DNA of 64,000 nucleotides, taken from contig CM077597.1 of NCBI GenBank assembly GCA_039654915.1, positions 79,672,001 to 79,736,000 on the forward strand, given 5' to 3'. The notes beneath the pieces were generated by a model. The model was not told the origin of the DNA and made no database searches. It worked only from the letters and a program-made list of their open reading frames with translations. The translations under genes were made by a program, and so were the position numbers. This document shows positions 31,883-43,048 of the stretch, piece by piece; positions within the stretch are counted from its first letter, which is position 1, and each line of letters opens with the position of its first letter. The DNA is from Aquilaria yunnanensis (taxonomy: Eukaryota > Streptophyta > Magnoliopsida > Malvales > Thymelaeaceae).

Positions 31883-34867
31883 TGATAAGCTTATATTTAT
31901 TATATTTATTTTTCTCATTTTTAGTATGTTTTAATATGTTTTGAACCTTAAAAATATATTTTGAGTATGTTTTGTAGCTTAGAGCATATCTAGACTCAAT
32001 TGATTAAGAGTGGATTTAATTTGCCATTTTACAAGTTTTAATTTCGTTGTGTTCTTTCAGGATTTTGACAGATTGACGATGTTCCGGTAGAAAAATCATA
32101 TCTTGAGCTACAGAGATTAGAATGAAGTGATTCTTAATTCATTAGAAAGCTAACATCTGGATCTACAAATCAAATTTATACCATGAAACCCATTTTGTAC
32201 GTTAAGAGGGTCAAATTGAGCTTCAATATCGCGATTTGTGAGTCACCGTTGGTTCGGAAGTAGTTGCGGTATTTTGGGCATATATATGGGTATAGATGTC
32301 TGTTTTATATGATTCAGGTGTTGTTTCGAAGCTAAGAAGGAGATCTACAATTTTTATGCTTTGTATTTTGAGAAATAGTGACTACATAAAGGTCTAATTT
32401 CAGCTTGAAGTTGCTGCTACTGTTTTGGAGCATTGTTTGGCTGACAACTTTGAAACCTTCTAGTTATTTTGAATCTTTTTATTTGTTTGGGGTACTTTTG
32501 TAACAATATAGAAAGCTTAGGGAGTTTTTATGAGTTTAGCACACTAAATTTTTTTTTTCTTTTGGTTTGAAAGCATGGCTGCTGCAAGAACTCCCCCTTC
32601 CCTTATCCTTTTCAACAGTTTTAGTTATTATTATTATTGTTGTTCTTTATTTTTCTTCCAAATATGAGTAAGTAATTTTTCTGGTTCAGTTATAACAGAT
32701 GATTTTCATTGCCAATACCGGTTGTGAGGATTGATTTTACTTGCTTAAATTCTCTTTAAATTCAAGCATTTACTTCTTTGTTGTTAAGATTTATTGTAAT
32801 TAATTTTCCTATTCTCACTTGTTGAATTGGTTATGAGATTACAAATCTGTTTGATTTTCTTTTAACCGCTTAGGTGAAGAATTCAATTAAAAGCAAGTGA
32901 ATTGATTGAAGATTACTTTTATTTCTGGTTAATTCATACGAAGAAGTAAGACAGGTTAAATTGTTTAACCTTTTGGATTATTACTTGAAATAAACTTTTG
33001 TTCATTGTTCCTAATACGAAGATGTCTGTTTTATATGATTCAGGTGTTGTTTCGAAGCTAAGAAGGAGATCTACAATTTTTATGCTTTGCATTTTGAGAA
33101 ATAGTGACTACATAAAGGTCTAATTTCAGCTTGAAGTTGCTGCTACTGTTTTGGAGCATTGTTTGGCTGACAACTTTGAAACCTTCTAGTTATTTTGAAT
33201 CTTTTTATTTGTTTGGGGTACTTTTGTAACAATATAGAAAGCTTAGGGAGTTTTTATGAGTTTAGCACACTAAATTTTTTTTTTCTTTTGGTTTGAAAGC
33301 GTGGCTGCCGCAAGAACTCCCCCTTCCCTTCTCTCTTTCAACAGTTTTAGTTATGAGTAAATAATTTTTCTGGTTCAGTTATAACAGAAGATTTTCATTG
33401 CCAATACCGGTTGTGAGGATTGATTTTACTTGCTTAAATTCTCTTTAAATTCAAGCATTTACTTCTTTGTTGTTAAGATTTATTGTAATTAATTTTCCTA
33501 TTCTCGCTTGTTGAATTGGTTATGAGATTACAAATCTGTTTGATTTTCTTTTAACCGCTTAGGTGAAGAATTCAATTAAAAGCAAGTGAATTGATTGGAG
33601 ATTACTTTTATTTCTGGTTAATTCATACGAAGAAGTAAGACAGGTTAAATTGTTTAACCTTTTGGATTATTACCTGAAATAAACTTTTGTTCATTGTTCC
33701 TAATACGAAGATGTCTGTTTTATATGATTCAGGTGTTGTTTCGAAGCTAAGAAGGAGATCTACAATTTTTATGCTTTGCATTTTGAGAAATAGTGACTAC
33801 ATAAAGGTCTAATTTCAGCTTGAAGTTGCTGCTACTGTTTTGGAGCATTGTTTGGCTGACAACTTTGAAACCTTCTAGTTATTTTGAATCTTTTTATTTG
33901 TTTGGGGTACTTTTGTAACAATATAGAAAGCTTAGGGAGTTTTTATGAGTTTAGCACACTAAATTTTTTTTTTCTTTTGGTTTGAAAGCGTGGCTGCCGC
34001 AAGAACTCCCCCTTCCCTTCTCTCTTTCAACAGTTTTAGTTTTTATTATTATTATTGTTCTTTATTTTTCTTCCAAATATGAGTAAGTAATTTTTCTGGT
34101 TCAGTTATAACAGACGATTTTCATTGCCAATACCGGTTGTGAGGATTGATTTTACTTGCTTAAATTCTCTTTAAATTCAAGCATTTACTTCTTTGTTGTT
34201 AAGATTTATTGTAATTAATTTTCCTATTCTCGCTTGTTGAATTGGTTATGAGATTACAAATCTGCTTGATTTTCTTTTAACCGCTTAGGTGAAGAATTCA
34301 ATTAAAAGCAGGTGAATTGATTGGAGATTACTTTTATTTCTAGTTAGTTCATACGAAGAAGTAAGACAAGTTAAATTGTTCAACCTTTTGGATTATTACC
34401 TGGAATAAACTTTTGTTCATTGTTCCTAATGCTAATTTTGGGTTTATTAGAAATTGTTTTTAAATATCTGGTTACCCAAAATTAAAAAATTAATCTGAAA
34501 CTTTTTTTGGTTAATTTTACTATTGAATTCTTTGGGTTCTTTTTAGCTTTAAAGAGTCTTGTTTATTTGCTTGAATTGAAGAAATATTTTCTTTCAATGA
34601 TCAATTGAGTGATTGGAATGGATAATCAACCCTGAACTGAGCGTTTTTAGTATTGGTTAATTTCATTTTAATTCTACAGTTAATTTATTTCAACATTCAT
34701 TTCAAGAAAACCCCCCCATATTTTATTTTAATTTTCTGACAGGAAGCTTTCTGTTAAAAAAATTTTCTTTGGAATTCGACCTGGTTTTCACTGCTAGACA
34801 ACAAATTTTTTTATTCTGAGTTGTTGGGGATACCATAATTATTTTTGGTGGTTTCAACGACCGACCA
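31883..34867 (+). repeat. Athila-like 3' LTR, enlarged by internal triplication
   Basis: 2985 bp against 1562 bp for the 5' LTR. It starts TGATAAGCTTATATTTATT and ends GACCGACCA. The extra length is accounted for by two additional copies of the block described at 32,295-34,433. Confidence 0.92.
32295..34433 (+). repeat. Three tandem copies of a 0.7-kb LTR segment
   Basis: Units start with GATGTCTGTTTTATATGATT at 32,295, 33,021 and 33,710 (steps of 726 and 689 bp) and end TTCATTGTTCCTAAT. The middle unit lacks a TTATTATT/TTCTTCC stretch after TCAACAGTTTTAG, which explains the 37-bp difference. Units are nearly identical, much closer to each other than the two LTRs are, so the expansion is younger than the insertion. 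Confidence 0.95.
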
Positions 34868-34963
34868 TTGACTTAAGTTTCACTTAAATTTATTTCTACT
34901 AATATTTGATAAAAAAAATTTAAAAATTTATATTTAAAATTATAAGTTAAAAATTTCATCAAA

Positions 34964-36811
34964 TTTTGTAGGAATGTGTTTTTAGGACTCACCACCAGTT
35001 TGTTTATGCCTAGGTCAATTGGAAACCTTACAATGGTATACGAGAGTTTAACGGGTATGGGAATATGGTTACACTAAAATAAATGTTTTTTAGGGCCAAA
35101 AAATTGGCACATTAGTTTGATTTAAATTTTTTTTATTGCTTTTAAATATTTTAATTAATTTTTCAAACCATAGATTCTATCAAACCACCAAGATATGGAC
35201 TCTAAAAAATTATTATTCGATTTTGTTTGTTTTATATATATTTTAATGCCTCCAAACCATGGATCCCACAAAACTACCAGGATATGGATCTCTAAACTTA
35301 CTTTATTTCTATTTAATTTTATTTTAAATAATTTAGATAATTATCAATCTAAACCATAAATCCTATCGAATCATCCGGATATGGATTTTAAAATTTATTG
35401 TTAATTATTATCTTAAGTTCATGAAATTGAATTTTTTTTATAAGATTGGTATTTGAGATACATTATTAAAAGAGATTAAATGAAATTTAAATTTATATTA
35501 GTTATAAAAATTAAGTGGCTATCCTAAACCTATAATCCCAATGATCAAAACAACCTAAAGCTCGAATAAACAAAATAAAATAAAATAAAATAAAGCTGTC
35601 AGTAACTAAGTTAAAACAAACATAGGAACTAAAACGAGCAAAAGTAAAGAGATCAAGGGTAATTATATCAAAAGTCAATAGATTGATTGGGAAGATCTGG
35701 ATGTGGACGGGCCGGGTCGGGAATCGCGATCTGGGTCCATCTCCGATTCTCCCTTCTTCGTCGACGACGAAGCTAGTAGCGGCCTGGACTTTGCTCGGGA
35801 AGAAGAGGCAAAAACTAGGACGCGATCGGGCAGGACGAGCGACAGCCGATGGAGTCGGAGTTCAGGGACCCATCTCCCAAACGCGTGAGACTCGGGTGCG
35901 AAGCTTCTCTCTTTCGAGTTCGACACGAACGGCGGCGGGGTATCCCTGGGGACAGTAGCGCGGCGTGGGCAAGGCGAAGGTGGTCAGCTTGGAAGGTTGA
36001 CGGCAGTGAATGGAGACCGGAAGTGGCGTCTGCCAGGGGACCGAAGCGTCAGGGGTGGCGGAGGCTGAAAAGGAAATTTAGGGTTTTTTGGTGACAAGGG
36101 AGTTGAGACCAGGGACTAAATCTGTAATTTAACCTTTTTTCTGGTTGCGAAATTCTTCTCTTTTCCTCTCAAATGGTGTTAATAGGGGCGGAGTTGTAGG
36201 CAGATTAAAACCATTTGGAGAGATTAAAATTTTGAAGCGATTTAAATCTATATAATTTAGCCAAAATACTAATTTAAGTTCAACAAAACTCTTAAGTTGT
36301 TGATTTGGCTCAAATTTTATATGAAATTACAATTCAATCAAGATCTTTCAGGATTTGTCAAATTGGCCCAGAGCTTTGTAAAATGCTCAGATTTTCCCAG
36401 ATCATTATAAATTTATCAGATTTGCCTAAAACTCTCTAGAGTTGACAGATTTGTCCCAAAATTTTCAATTTCTCCTATAACTATCTAAAAAACCTCCAAT
36501 TCACACTCAAACTCCATCCCCCCCCCCCCCTTAAACTAACCCCCAAAACATTTAGGACCCCTAACTAGTACATAAATTAATTAATTCCTATTTTAACCCT
36601 AAATGAATATACTAAATCCCTAAATAGTTATAACATGAACAATAATGTAACATAAATGTGACTAAACCAACTAACCCTAAAATGATAGAAATGATCCAAA
36701 TGTCCTAACAATTGACTAAATTGACCCTAAAAATGAAAATGCCCCCTAAACTAATTTTTTTAACCTAAAACTAAACTAAAATTAGTACCCGGATAAAATT
36801 GGTTGTAAACA
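34964..36811 (-). mobile_element. Solo LTR, Tat/Ogre-like, copy A
   Basis: Minus-strand counterpart of 8816-12,170: its right end AAATTGGTTGTAAACA corresponds to the TGTTGACACCCAATTT start, and its left end with GGACTCACCACCAGTTTG corresponds to the TTGGTGGCGACTCC end. Three reversed copies of the CCATGGATCC...CCGGATATGG motif lie at 35,163-35,386. The GC-rich 35,690-36,065 is the leader region. Open frames there (35,675-35,958, both strands) overlap and are not counted as genes. It has the same borders as 59,394-61,236. The target duplication is ambiguous (CAAAT-like at both ends). Confidence 0.65.
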
Positions 36812-36819
36812 AATATTTA

Positions 36820-37875
36820 GGGTAACGTCCATTGGGGGTACCTTAGCTTATTTTTTTTATCCTAATTAGGTACCCTATTTTCAAGTTGTCTTAGAGGTAC
36901 CTACCTCTTATCACGTCTCCTATCTAAGTACTTTTCATTAATTTTGGAGTTATGTCTGATGGAAAATGCTAATGTGGCATAAAAAAATATTTTAAAAAAT
37001 AATAAAATAACACTTGTGGTCTTTATATTTTTGAAAAAATTAAAAAAAAACCCCCAAAATATTGAAGGAAGAGATCACCACCCCATATCCCTTGCCCTCC
37101 CCCCTTCCCGAGTTGCTTCGTTTTCCGGTATCGATCTCATCAAATCTCCGACGTTAAGACTTTCATCGGCTACTAGCTTCCTCTCCAGGCATTTCAACTT
37201 TCTTGTACCCAAGACCAACTCACTCCTCCTCCACATCAATCGAGTCATCTCCCCCTAAATCGGATGCCTCTCTGAATTCGTCTTCCTCTCCTTCCTCAGA
37301 TCCCTCCTCGGTCTCGTCTCCTCGAAGCCTCGCCATAGAAGCCCAACAATTTCAACTTTTCTTCTTACCTGAGTTCTATTTGTCGGACGTTCAAATGATT
37401 CAGACAATTGCTGATGATTCAGTCGATCTCCACCGGCTAGGACAATTTTTGCTTGGAAATCCGATGATCCCAAGTTCACTCGAACCTTGATCGAAAGGTT
37501 AAGGAAGACGAACAAACTTGCCCCCAAAGGAGATGCGCTGCCGCCAAATTTGATCTGATTGTCCAAATTCGATGAGATAGATGCCGGAAAACGGGGAGAC
37601 AGGGGAGCAACAAGATTTAAAAACATTTTAATAGTTTTAGGGGTTTTTTGTAATTTTTTTAAAAATATAAAGACCACAAGTGTTATTTTATTATTTATTT
37701 TAATATTTTTTATGCCACATCAGCATTTTCCGTCTAACATAACTCTGAAATTAACAAAAAGTATTTAGGTAGGACATGTGATAAGAAGTAAGATACCTCG
37801 CTAGGACAACTTGATGGTAGGGTACCCAATTAGGACAAAAATATAATCTAAGCTACCCCTGGTGAATTTTACCCC
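36820..37875. mobile_element. Pack-MULE-like element, copy A
   Basis: Terminal inverted repeats of about 240 bp: GGGTAA...GGTACCTTAGCTTATT on the left, and AATCTAAGCTACCCC to GAATTTTACCCC on the right, pairing inward as far as GGTCTTTATATTTTTGAAAA / AAAATATAAAGACCAC. The 9-bp duplication is AAATATTTA/AAATATTAA (36,811-36,819; 37,876-37,884). The 0.5-kb centre (37,070-37,605) is clearly GC-richer than the arms, as expected for captured gene sequence. No transposase. Copy B is 61,245-62,310. Confidence 0.82.
37224..37337 (-). pseudogene. Captured acidic coding fragment in the Pack-MULE, copy A
   Basis: From the ATG at 37,337 the minus strand reads MARLRGDETEEGSEEGEEDE, then FREASDLGGDDSIDVEEE and a stop. 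In copy B (61,776 leftward) the stop codon TGA is CGA and the frame continues with RVGLGYKRVEMPGEGASSR. The shared frame, acidic composition and GC content suggest an exon taken from a host gene. I do not recognise the parent. The frame may equally be a chance opening in GC-rich DNA. Confidence 0.35.
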
Positions 37876-37999
37876 AAATATTAATATAAATAAATTTCAA
37901 TTAAATTTAAATAAGAAAAATGAAAATTGTGCAAAGAATTTGAGATAAAGGGAGCACTGTTTAACTAAATAAGACCATTTCCCTTGGAATTTGAGCAAA

Positions 38000-38345
38000 G
38001 GGAAATTACAAAAAACCCCTCTGTGGTTTAGTTTAACCTACACTTTACCCCTATATTTCAAAAAACGTACACTTTGCCCGTTATTTTTTTTATGGTGTCC
38101 GACAACAACTGTTGAAACCCTAATTTAAATTGCCTGATAACTATCTTTCAATAATTTCATGATTTTTTATATATTTTTTACAACTAACTAATCTTTAAAA
38201 GATATGGGTATGCATTTATAAGGACGAGAATGTGTTTACAGAAAAAAAATTGATAATTTAAAATGTCTATTAACTATAAAAAAATATTAAAAAGATTGAA
38301 ATTACTGGAATATAACTATTGTACAGTTTAAATATAGTTTCAAAA
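38000..38345. mobile_element. Mutator-like element left part, truncated
   Basis: Begins GGGAAATTACAAAAAACCCC with the second landmark CACTTTGCCCG, and continues to GTACAGTTTAAATATAG, where another element (GGGGTAAATATTTTCAG) starts. Its interior matches 20,735-20,945. Copy B lies at 62,432-62,772. Confidence 0.6.
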
Positions 38346-38865
38346 GGGGTAAATATTTTCAGTTGTCCCTAAACTATGCCTAAGTTACTTATTCGTCCCC
38401 AAACTATCATGTGTTACATCACTTATCTTGAAACTATTTAATTGTTACTATTTCATCTTACCGTCACCTAAAATGTTAAATATGGATGGAAAAGAGTTGC
38501 CACATCAGCAGCAACATCATTTTTTTATACCACATCAACTGCCACCATTCCTCCAGATTAATATTTGGTTAAAATTGCCACCAGAACTATATTTTTTCAT
38601 TTTTAATCATTTTAGTCTGAAAACGTTTATTTCTTTCTTATTTAGCCATCATATTGGAATCTGAGAAGAGAAAGGGTTCAATACCCTGGTAGAGCCGGTT
38701 GGTCAGCTACATGTCTTGTCTCTTCTTCGTTCAGTCACTGATTTCCGTCGCAAAACCATCCCCATCACCGATTTGCCAATTTGCATGAATCTTCGTCACC
38801 GATTCACTTCCCTTTGTCGCTGATTCGCACTTTCTTAAATCTTCTGTTTGCACTTCTCTCTTGTT
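38346..38865. repeat. Relative of the fold-back MITE, then unclassified sequence
   Basis: The left terminus GGGGTAAATATTTTCAGTTG to GTTAAATATGGATGG matches one arm of the MITE at 21,732, but the second arm is absent. The sequence continues as unclassified DNA (AATATTTGGTTAAAATTGCC, then CTGAGAAGAGAAAGGGTTC), also present at 62,773-63,290. The short open frame at 38,428-38,664 matches nothing I know. Confidence 0.5.
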
Positions 38866-39005
38866 CGTCGTCGCTTCTCCACTTCCACCCTTTGATTCGC
38901 CGTCGCTTCTCAACTTCCATGGTTCATCCGCCGTCGCTTCTCTACATCCACGCATCGATTCGTCGTCACTTCTCAACTTTCATCCACTGATGCTTCTCCA
39001 CTTCA
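38866..39005. repeat. 31-32-bp GC-rich minisatellite, copy A
   Basis: About four units of CGCCGTCGCTTCTCAACTTC plus a variable dozen bases (CCACGCATCGATT type). The matching stretch in copy B is 63,293-63,425. It stands out from the AT-rich surroundings and makes overlapping open frames on both strands, which I treat as repeat by-products. Confidence 0.8.
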
Positions 39006-39600
39006 TAACCCATTCGACCAAGTCTGTTTCTCGGTACAAAAATGCCTTTAGCCCTCCTATTTCTATGTTAGTTTGTTTTCGTCCTAAATGTTTCTCTGTT
39101 AGCACAATACTTACTACTAGCATTGGTAATTTGTATTTTTGTTTTATTTTTTTTTAATTTGTTGTTTTAGCCACAAATTAATTTGATAAAATTTATAATA
39201 CAGAGAATTATAATTTTAGACTAGTTATTTAATTATTTAAATAATTTAATTTACTAGATCTTTTTAAAAAATTTAAAATATTTATTGAATTAATGCTCTA
39301 AAATACTTAATAAATATTTAAACAAATTGTTCTTGGTGGATTTGGTTAAGTTTCAAGACTTATCTTATATTTTTTATTTACTTTCAATATTTAAAATCTA
39401 AGAAAAAATTGCACTAGTTGCATACATGTTATTTACATTTGAAGAACTGGTCAGTTTATCTGATTCAAATCCAATTAGTAGTGTAGACCATATAAATAGC
39501 CCAATCAACCCAGGAAAATGGAATAGTAGTAACTTCTAAAATGTAAAACAAATGTCAAGTTTCTTAATGATTTTTTTTTTTAAATTACACTTATCTCCCA
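39006..39600. repeat. T-element copy 2, left block (also at 63,430-64,000)
   Basis: AT-rich and gene-free. TTGTTGTTTTAGCCACAAAT and the following block match 4720-4850. AATCCAATTAGTAGTGTAGACC to AGGAAAATGGAA matches 2380-2460 in degenerate form. It is the last part of the segmental duplication visible in both copies. Confidence 0.6.
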
Positions 39601-41935
39601 CCTATTTTACAAACCCTAATTTGTAACCTAAAACCTTAATCCCTAAACCTAAACCCTAATCCCCAAGCCCTAAACCATAATCCTTAACCTGACACCCTAA
39701 TCCCATACCTTATACCGTATACCCTAATCTTAATCCCTAACCTTATACCCTGTATGCCAATCCTAATCCTTAACCGTAATTTGTATTTTTATTTGATTTT
39801 TTGTTTGTTGTTTTAGTCATAAATTAAGAGTCAATTTGTTTTAATTTAAATCAACTTAATCCAATATAACTTATTTTATTTTTAATCAGTAATCTTAATA
39901 TTTAAAATTTTAGATAAATTTACACTAATCTATAATCCCAAACCCTAACCTTAATGCGTAATCTTATTCCTAACCCTAAACCTTAATCCGTAACCCTAAT
40001 CTTAACCCTAAATCCAAACCTGTAACCCAAAACCTTAAGCCTAAACCCTAATCCTAAATCCTAATAATAATCTTTAGGCTAGTTGTGCAATCATTTAAAT
40101 AATTTAATTTTCTTAATCTTTTTAAGAAGTCAAAAATTAATTGAATTAAGGTGCGAAAATACTTAATAAATCTTTAAGTACAAGAAAAAAAATGAAAATA
40201 GCACATAATTTGTTTTCATCTTTCTTAATTTATGTACTATTTACAAATGGTGCAAATAATCTAGATACATGGAGTAATATTTATTTTATATAATTATATA
40301 CATTGTTTATATCATTAGTTAATAATTATAATTTTTTGGCCTAAAAAGAAATGATTTATTGGTTTCAAGATATTTAATTATATATGTGATGATTACATTA
40401 AATAAATTGAATATCATTAAATATAATTCTATTAATTAACTATTTTACTGAATACATATTTCTGCTTATTACTATATTATTATTATTATTATTATTATTC
40501 ATTTTTTTGTTGTTGTTGTTATTGCTGTTGTTAATAATGTAAAAATTAATAATAAGAACAAATTGCATGAATTATATATTCCAATTTTTTGACAAACAAT
40601 TAACTAGTAACAACGAACAATTTGTTATTGCATTTTGAAAAAAAATAGTTACATATTTTAAGAAAAATCCCCTAATAGTAATTTCTAATCAACAACCCTA
40701 AACCCCAAACCTTAATCCTAAACCCTAACCTTAAACCCTAATTCTTAACCATAACCGTAACCCTAAATATAAGATTTTTTTACCAAATAATTTAACTTCC
40801 TTTATTATTTTTAATCCATAGATATATATATATATTTCTTATATTACCACTAAGTTATCATTTCAAGTTTTATTTTAATTTCTTTAATCCACACTTTTCA
40901 TATATTTATTTAATACTAAATAAAACTTTAATCGTAACATAACTATAACATAATGCAAAAACTCAAAATTTTATATTCGGGTTTTTTGTTCGAGTTCAAT
41001 AAAAGTTAGGTCAATTTCTATCTCAGGCAATTTTAGGCCAAGTTATTTAGGACGGGTAATTATGGAGACTATTATGGATTCTAAAGAACAAGAATTAAAT
41101 AGTAACAAAAATAAAAAAATAGAATGAAAAATAAACCTTAATCCTTAACTCTAATTCTTAATCATTGACCTTAAACCTTAAACTTTAATCCTAAACCTTA
41201 ACCCCAAACCTTGATCCTTAACCTTATTCCCTAAACCTTAACCTAACCTTAATCCCTAATCCCTAACCCTAAAACCTATTCCCTAATCCTAAACCCTAAC
41301 ATTAAATCTCTAACCCTAAATGTAATCTTAATCCTAAACCCTTAATCCTTAACCCTAACCCTAAACCCTAGCCATAACCCTATTCCCTAAACCTTAATCC
41401 TAACCTTAATCCTTAATTCCCGACCCTAAACTCTAATCCCATTACCTAATCGCTAATCCCTAACTCTAATTCCTAATCAATAACCTTAAACCATAATCCT
41501 TAATCCTTAACCCTATTCCCTAAACCTTAACCTAACCTTAATCCCTAATCCCTAACCCTAAATCATAATCCCTAATCCTAAACCCTAACATTAAATCCCT
41601 AACCCTAAACATAATCTTAATCTTAACCCCTTAACCCTAAACCATAATCTCCAACCCTAAACCATAATCTCCAATCCCAAACCCTAGCATTAAATCCCTA
41701 ACCCTAAACATAATCTTAATCGTAACCCCTTAATCCTAAACCCTAACCCTAAACCTAAACCCTAACCTTAATCCTTAATCCTTAACCCTAAAATCTAATC
41801 TTAACCCCCAATCCTAAACCATAACCCTAAACCCTAAACTTTAACCTTAACCATAACTTTTTTCCCTAAAGCCTAATCCCTGCTCCTAAACCTTAACATT
41901 AAATCTCTAACCCTAAACATACTTTTAATCCTTAA
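39601..41935. repeat. Interstitial degenerate telomere-like repeats, T-element copy 2
   Basis: Long tracts built from AACCCTAA, AACCTTAA and AATCCCTAACC variants occupy 39,601-39,780, 39,930-40,075, 40,680-40,765 and, most densely, 41,130-41,935. They are separated by the AT-rich T-element blocks (40,215-40,500 and 40,970-41,120). Perfect runs of the 7-bp CCCTAAA unit are short, so this is an old internal array rather than a chromosome end. A GTT-rich microsatellite lies at about 40,480-40,535. Confidence 0.85.
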
Positions 41936-42592
41936 TCTCATACCACATAACCTGAATCACATACTAGCTGAACCTCAATCTGATACCATTTAAGTTGAAT
42001 TTGATACCACATAACCTAAATCTCATACTACTTAACTTGAATCGTATACCATTTAACCTGAATCTCATACCACAAGAACCTGAATCTCATACAATTTAAC
42101 CTGAATCATATACCATAACAACCTAATTCCCATGCCACAATAACCTGAATCTAATACCAATTAACTTGAGTCTTATTCCACATACCTGAATTTCACACCA
42201 CTTAACCTCAATCTTATACCATTTAACCAGAATCACATACCACTTAACCTAAATCTCATACCATACCAACCATAATGTCATACCACATGAACTTAAATCC
42301 CATACCACATGAACTTAAATCCTATACCACTTAACCTAAATCTCATACCACAAGTACCTGAATCTCATACTACAAGCACCTAATTCTCATACCATTTAAC
42401 CTGAATCCCATACCATTTAACTTGAATCTCATACCACTTAACCTCAATGCTATACTATAACCTGAATCTCATACCATACTAGTTAACCTGAATCGTATAC
42501 CACTTAACCTGAATCTTAAACCACAACAACCTAATTCTCATACCACAATAACCTAAATGTTATACCAGTTAACCTGCATCTCATACCATTCT
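41936..42592. repeat. 21-bp satellite array of T-element copy 2, first part
   Basis: CTCATACCACATAACCTGAAT-type monomers follow the telomere-like tract without a gap (AATCCTTAATCTCATACC). Monomers are more diverged than in 14,764-15,900 and show no higher-order period that I can see. Confidence 0.9.
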
Positions 42593-43048
42593 CGTGGTAA
42601 GTTAGTCCAGTACATAAGTTCTACAACTTATACCCATATATAGATCACATATCTTATATTAGTCTCCACATATGCTAGTATTTATATATTATTATAACCC
42701 GCTCTACGAAAATACTAAGCTAGGGACATTTACGAATATCATCATTCTGGGGTTATAATTATATTTATTGCATTACATAGAAACAAAACAACAAATATAA
42801 TTACTGGATTAACGCCTCAATGTGCAAAATACAATCATTTCATGATTGGTTTTTAGGCATAACACTAACAATGTTTTCATTCTAAACAAGTTGTGAACGT
42901 TTGCATTCCAAATAAGTTGAGAATGTTTTCATTTCAAATAAGTTGTGAATGTTTCTATTTCATTGTAAACAAGTTGTGAATGTTTGCATTGCTGACAAGT
43001 TGGGAATGTTTCAATTTCATTTCATTCTAGAACTTATTAGGAATGAAA
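42593..43048. repeat. Insertion in the satellite carrying a 24-30-bp minisatellite
   Basis: The satellite stops at CTCATACCATT and resumes at ACTCATACCACTTAAC. The intervening sequence ends in about six units of AAACAAGTTGTGAATGTTTGCATT (42,865-43,000). No terminal repeats or target duplication are clear, and there is no gene. Similar AACAAGTTGTGAATTG wording recurs at 45,015-45,040. Confidence 0.65.

Larger units (their letters stand above)
23853..34867 (+). mobile_element. Athila-like LTR retrotransposon, gag-protease only
   Basis: Flanked by a perfect 5-bp duplication TTGAC (23,848-23,852 and 34,868-34,872), with LTRs TAATAAGC/TGATAAGC...GACCGACCA. The tRNA-Asp-type primer site is at 25,422 and the polypurine tract ends at 31,882. 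The interior holds only gag and an aspartic protease; reverse transcriptase, RNase H and integrase of this lineage are absent, so the copy would depend on proteins supplied in trans. A truncated Copia element interrupts gag. The segmental duplicate keeps the unoccupied site at about 59,300 (TTTTTGATTTAAGTTTC). Hand comparison of part of the two LTRs shows roughly 14 differences in 175 bp, so the insertion is not recent. Confidence 0.92.
23810..37954. mobile_element. Second-type Stowaway MITE split by three nested insertions
   Basis: The left end is CTACCTCCATCTCAAGTTCT after TA (23,808-23,809); the right end reads AGAATTTGAGATAAAGGGAG. Inside lie the Athila element (23,853-34,867), a solo LTR (34,964-36,811) and a Pack-MULE-like element (36,820-37,875). 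The remaining MITE pieces join into about 200 bp matching the uninterrupted copy at 48,473-48,685, including the ATTTGATA...TATCAAATATTAAT inverted core. Confidence 0.72.

Noticed and set aside
35675..35958. Small protein gene in the duplicated GC-rich region
   Set aside because: Open on both strands in overlapping frames, low-complexity, and located in the leader of an LTR; copy conservation is explained by high DNA identity.
39601..41935. True telomere
   Set aside because: Repeats are heavily degenerate, interrupted by other blocks and internal to the window.
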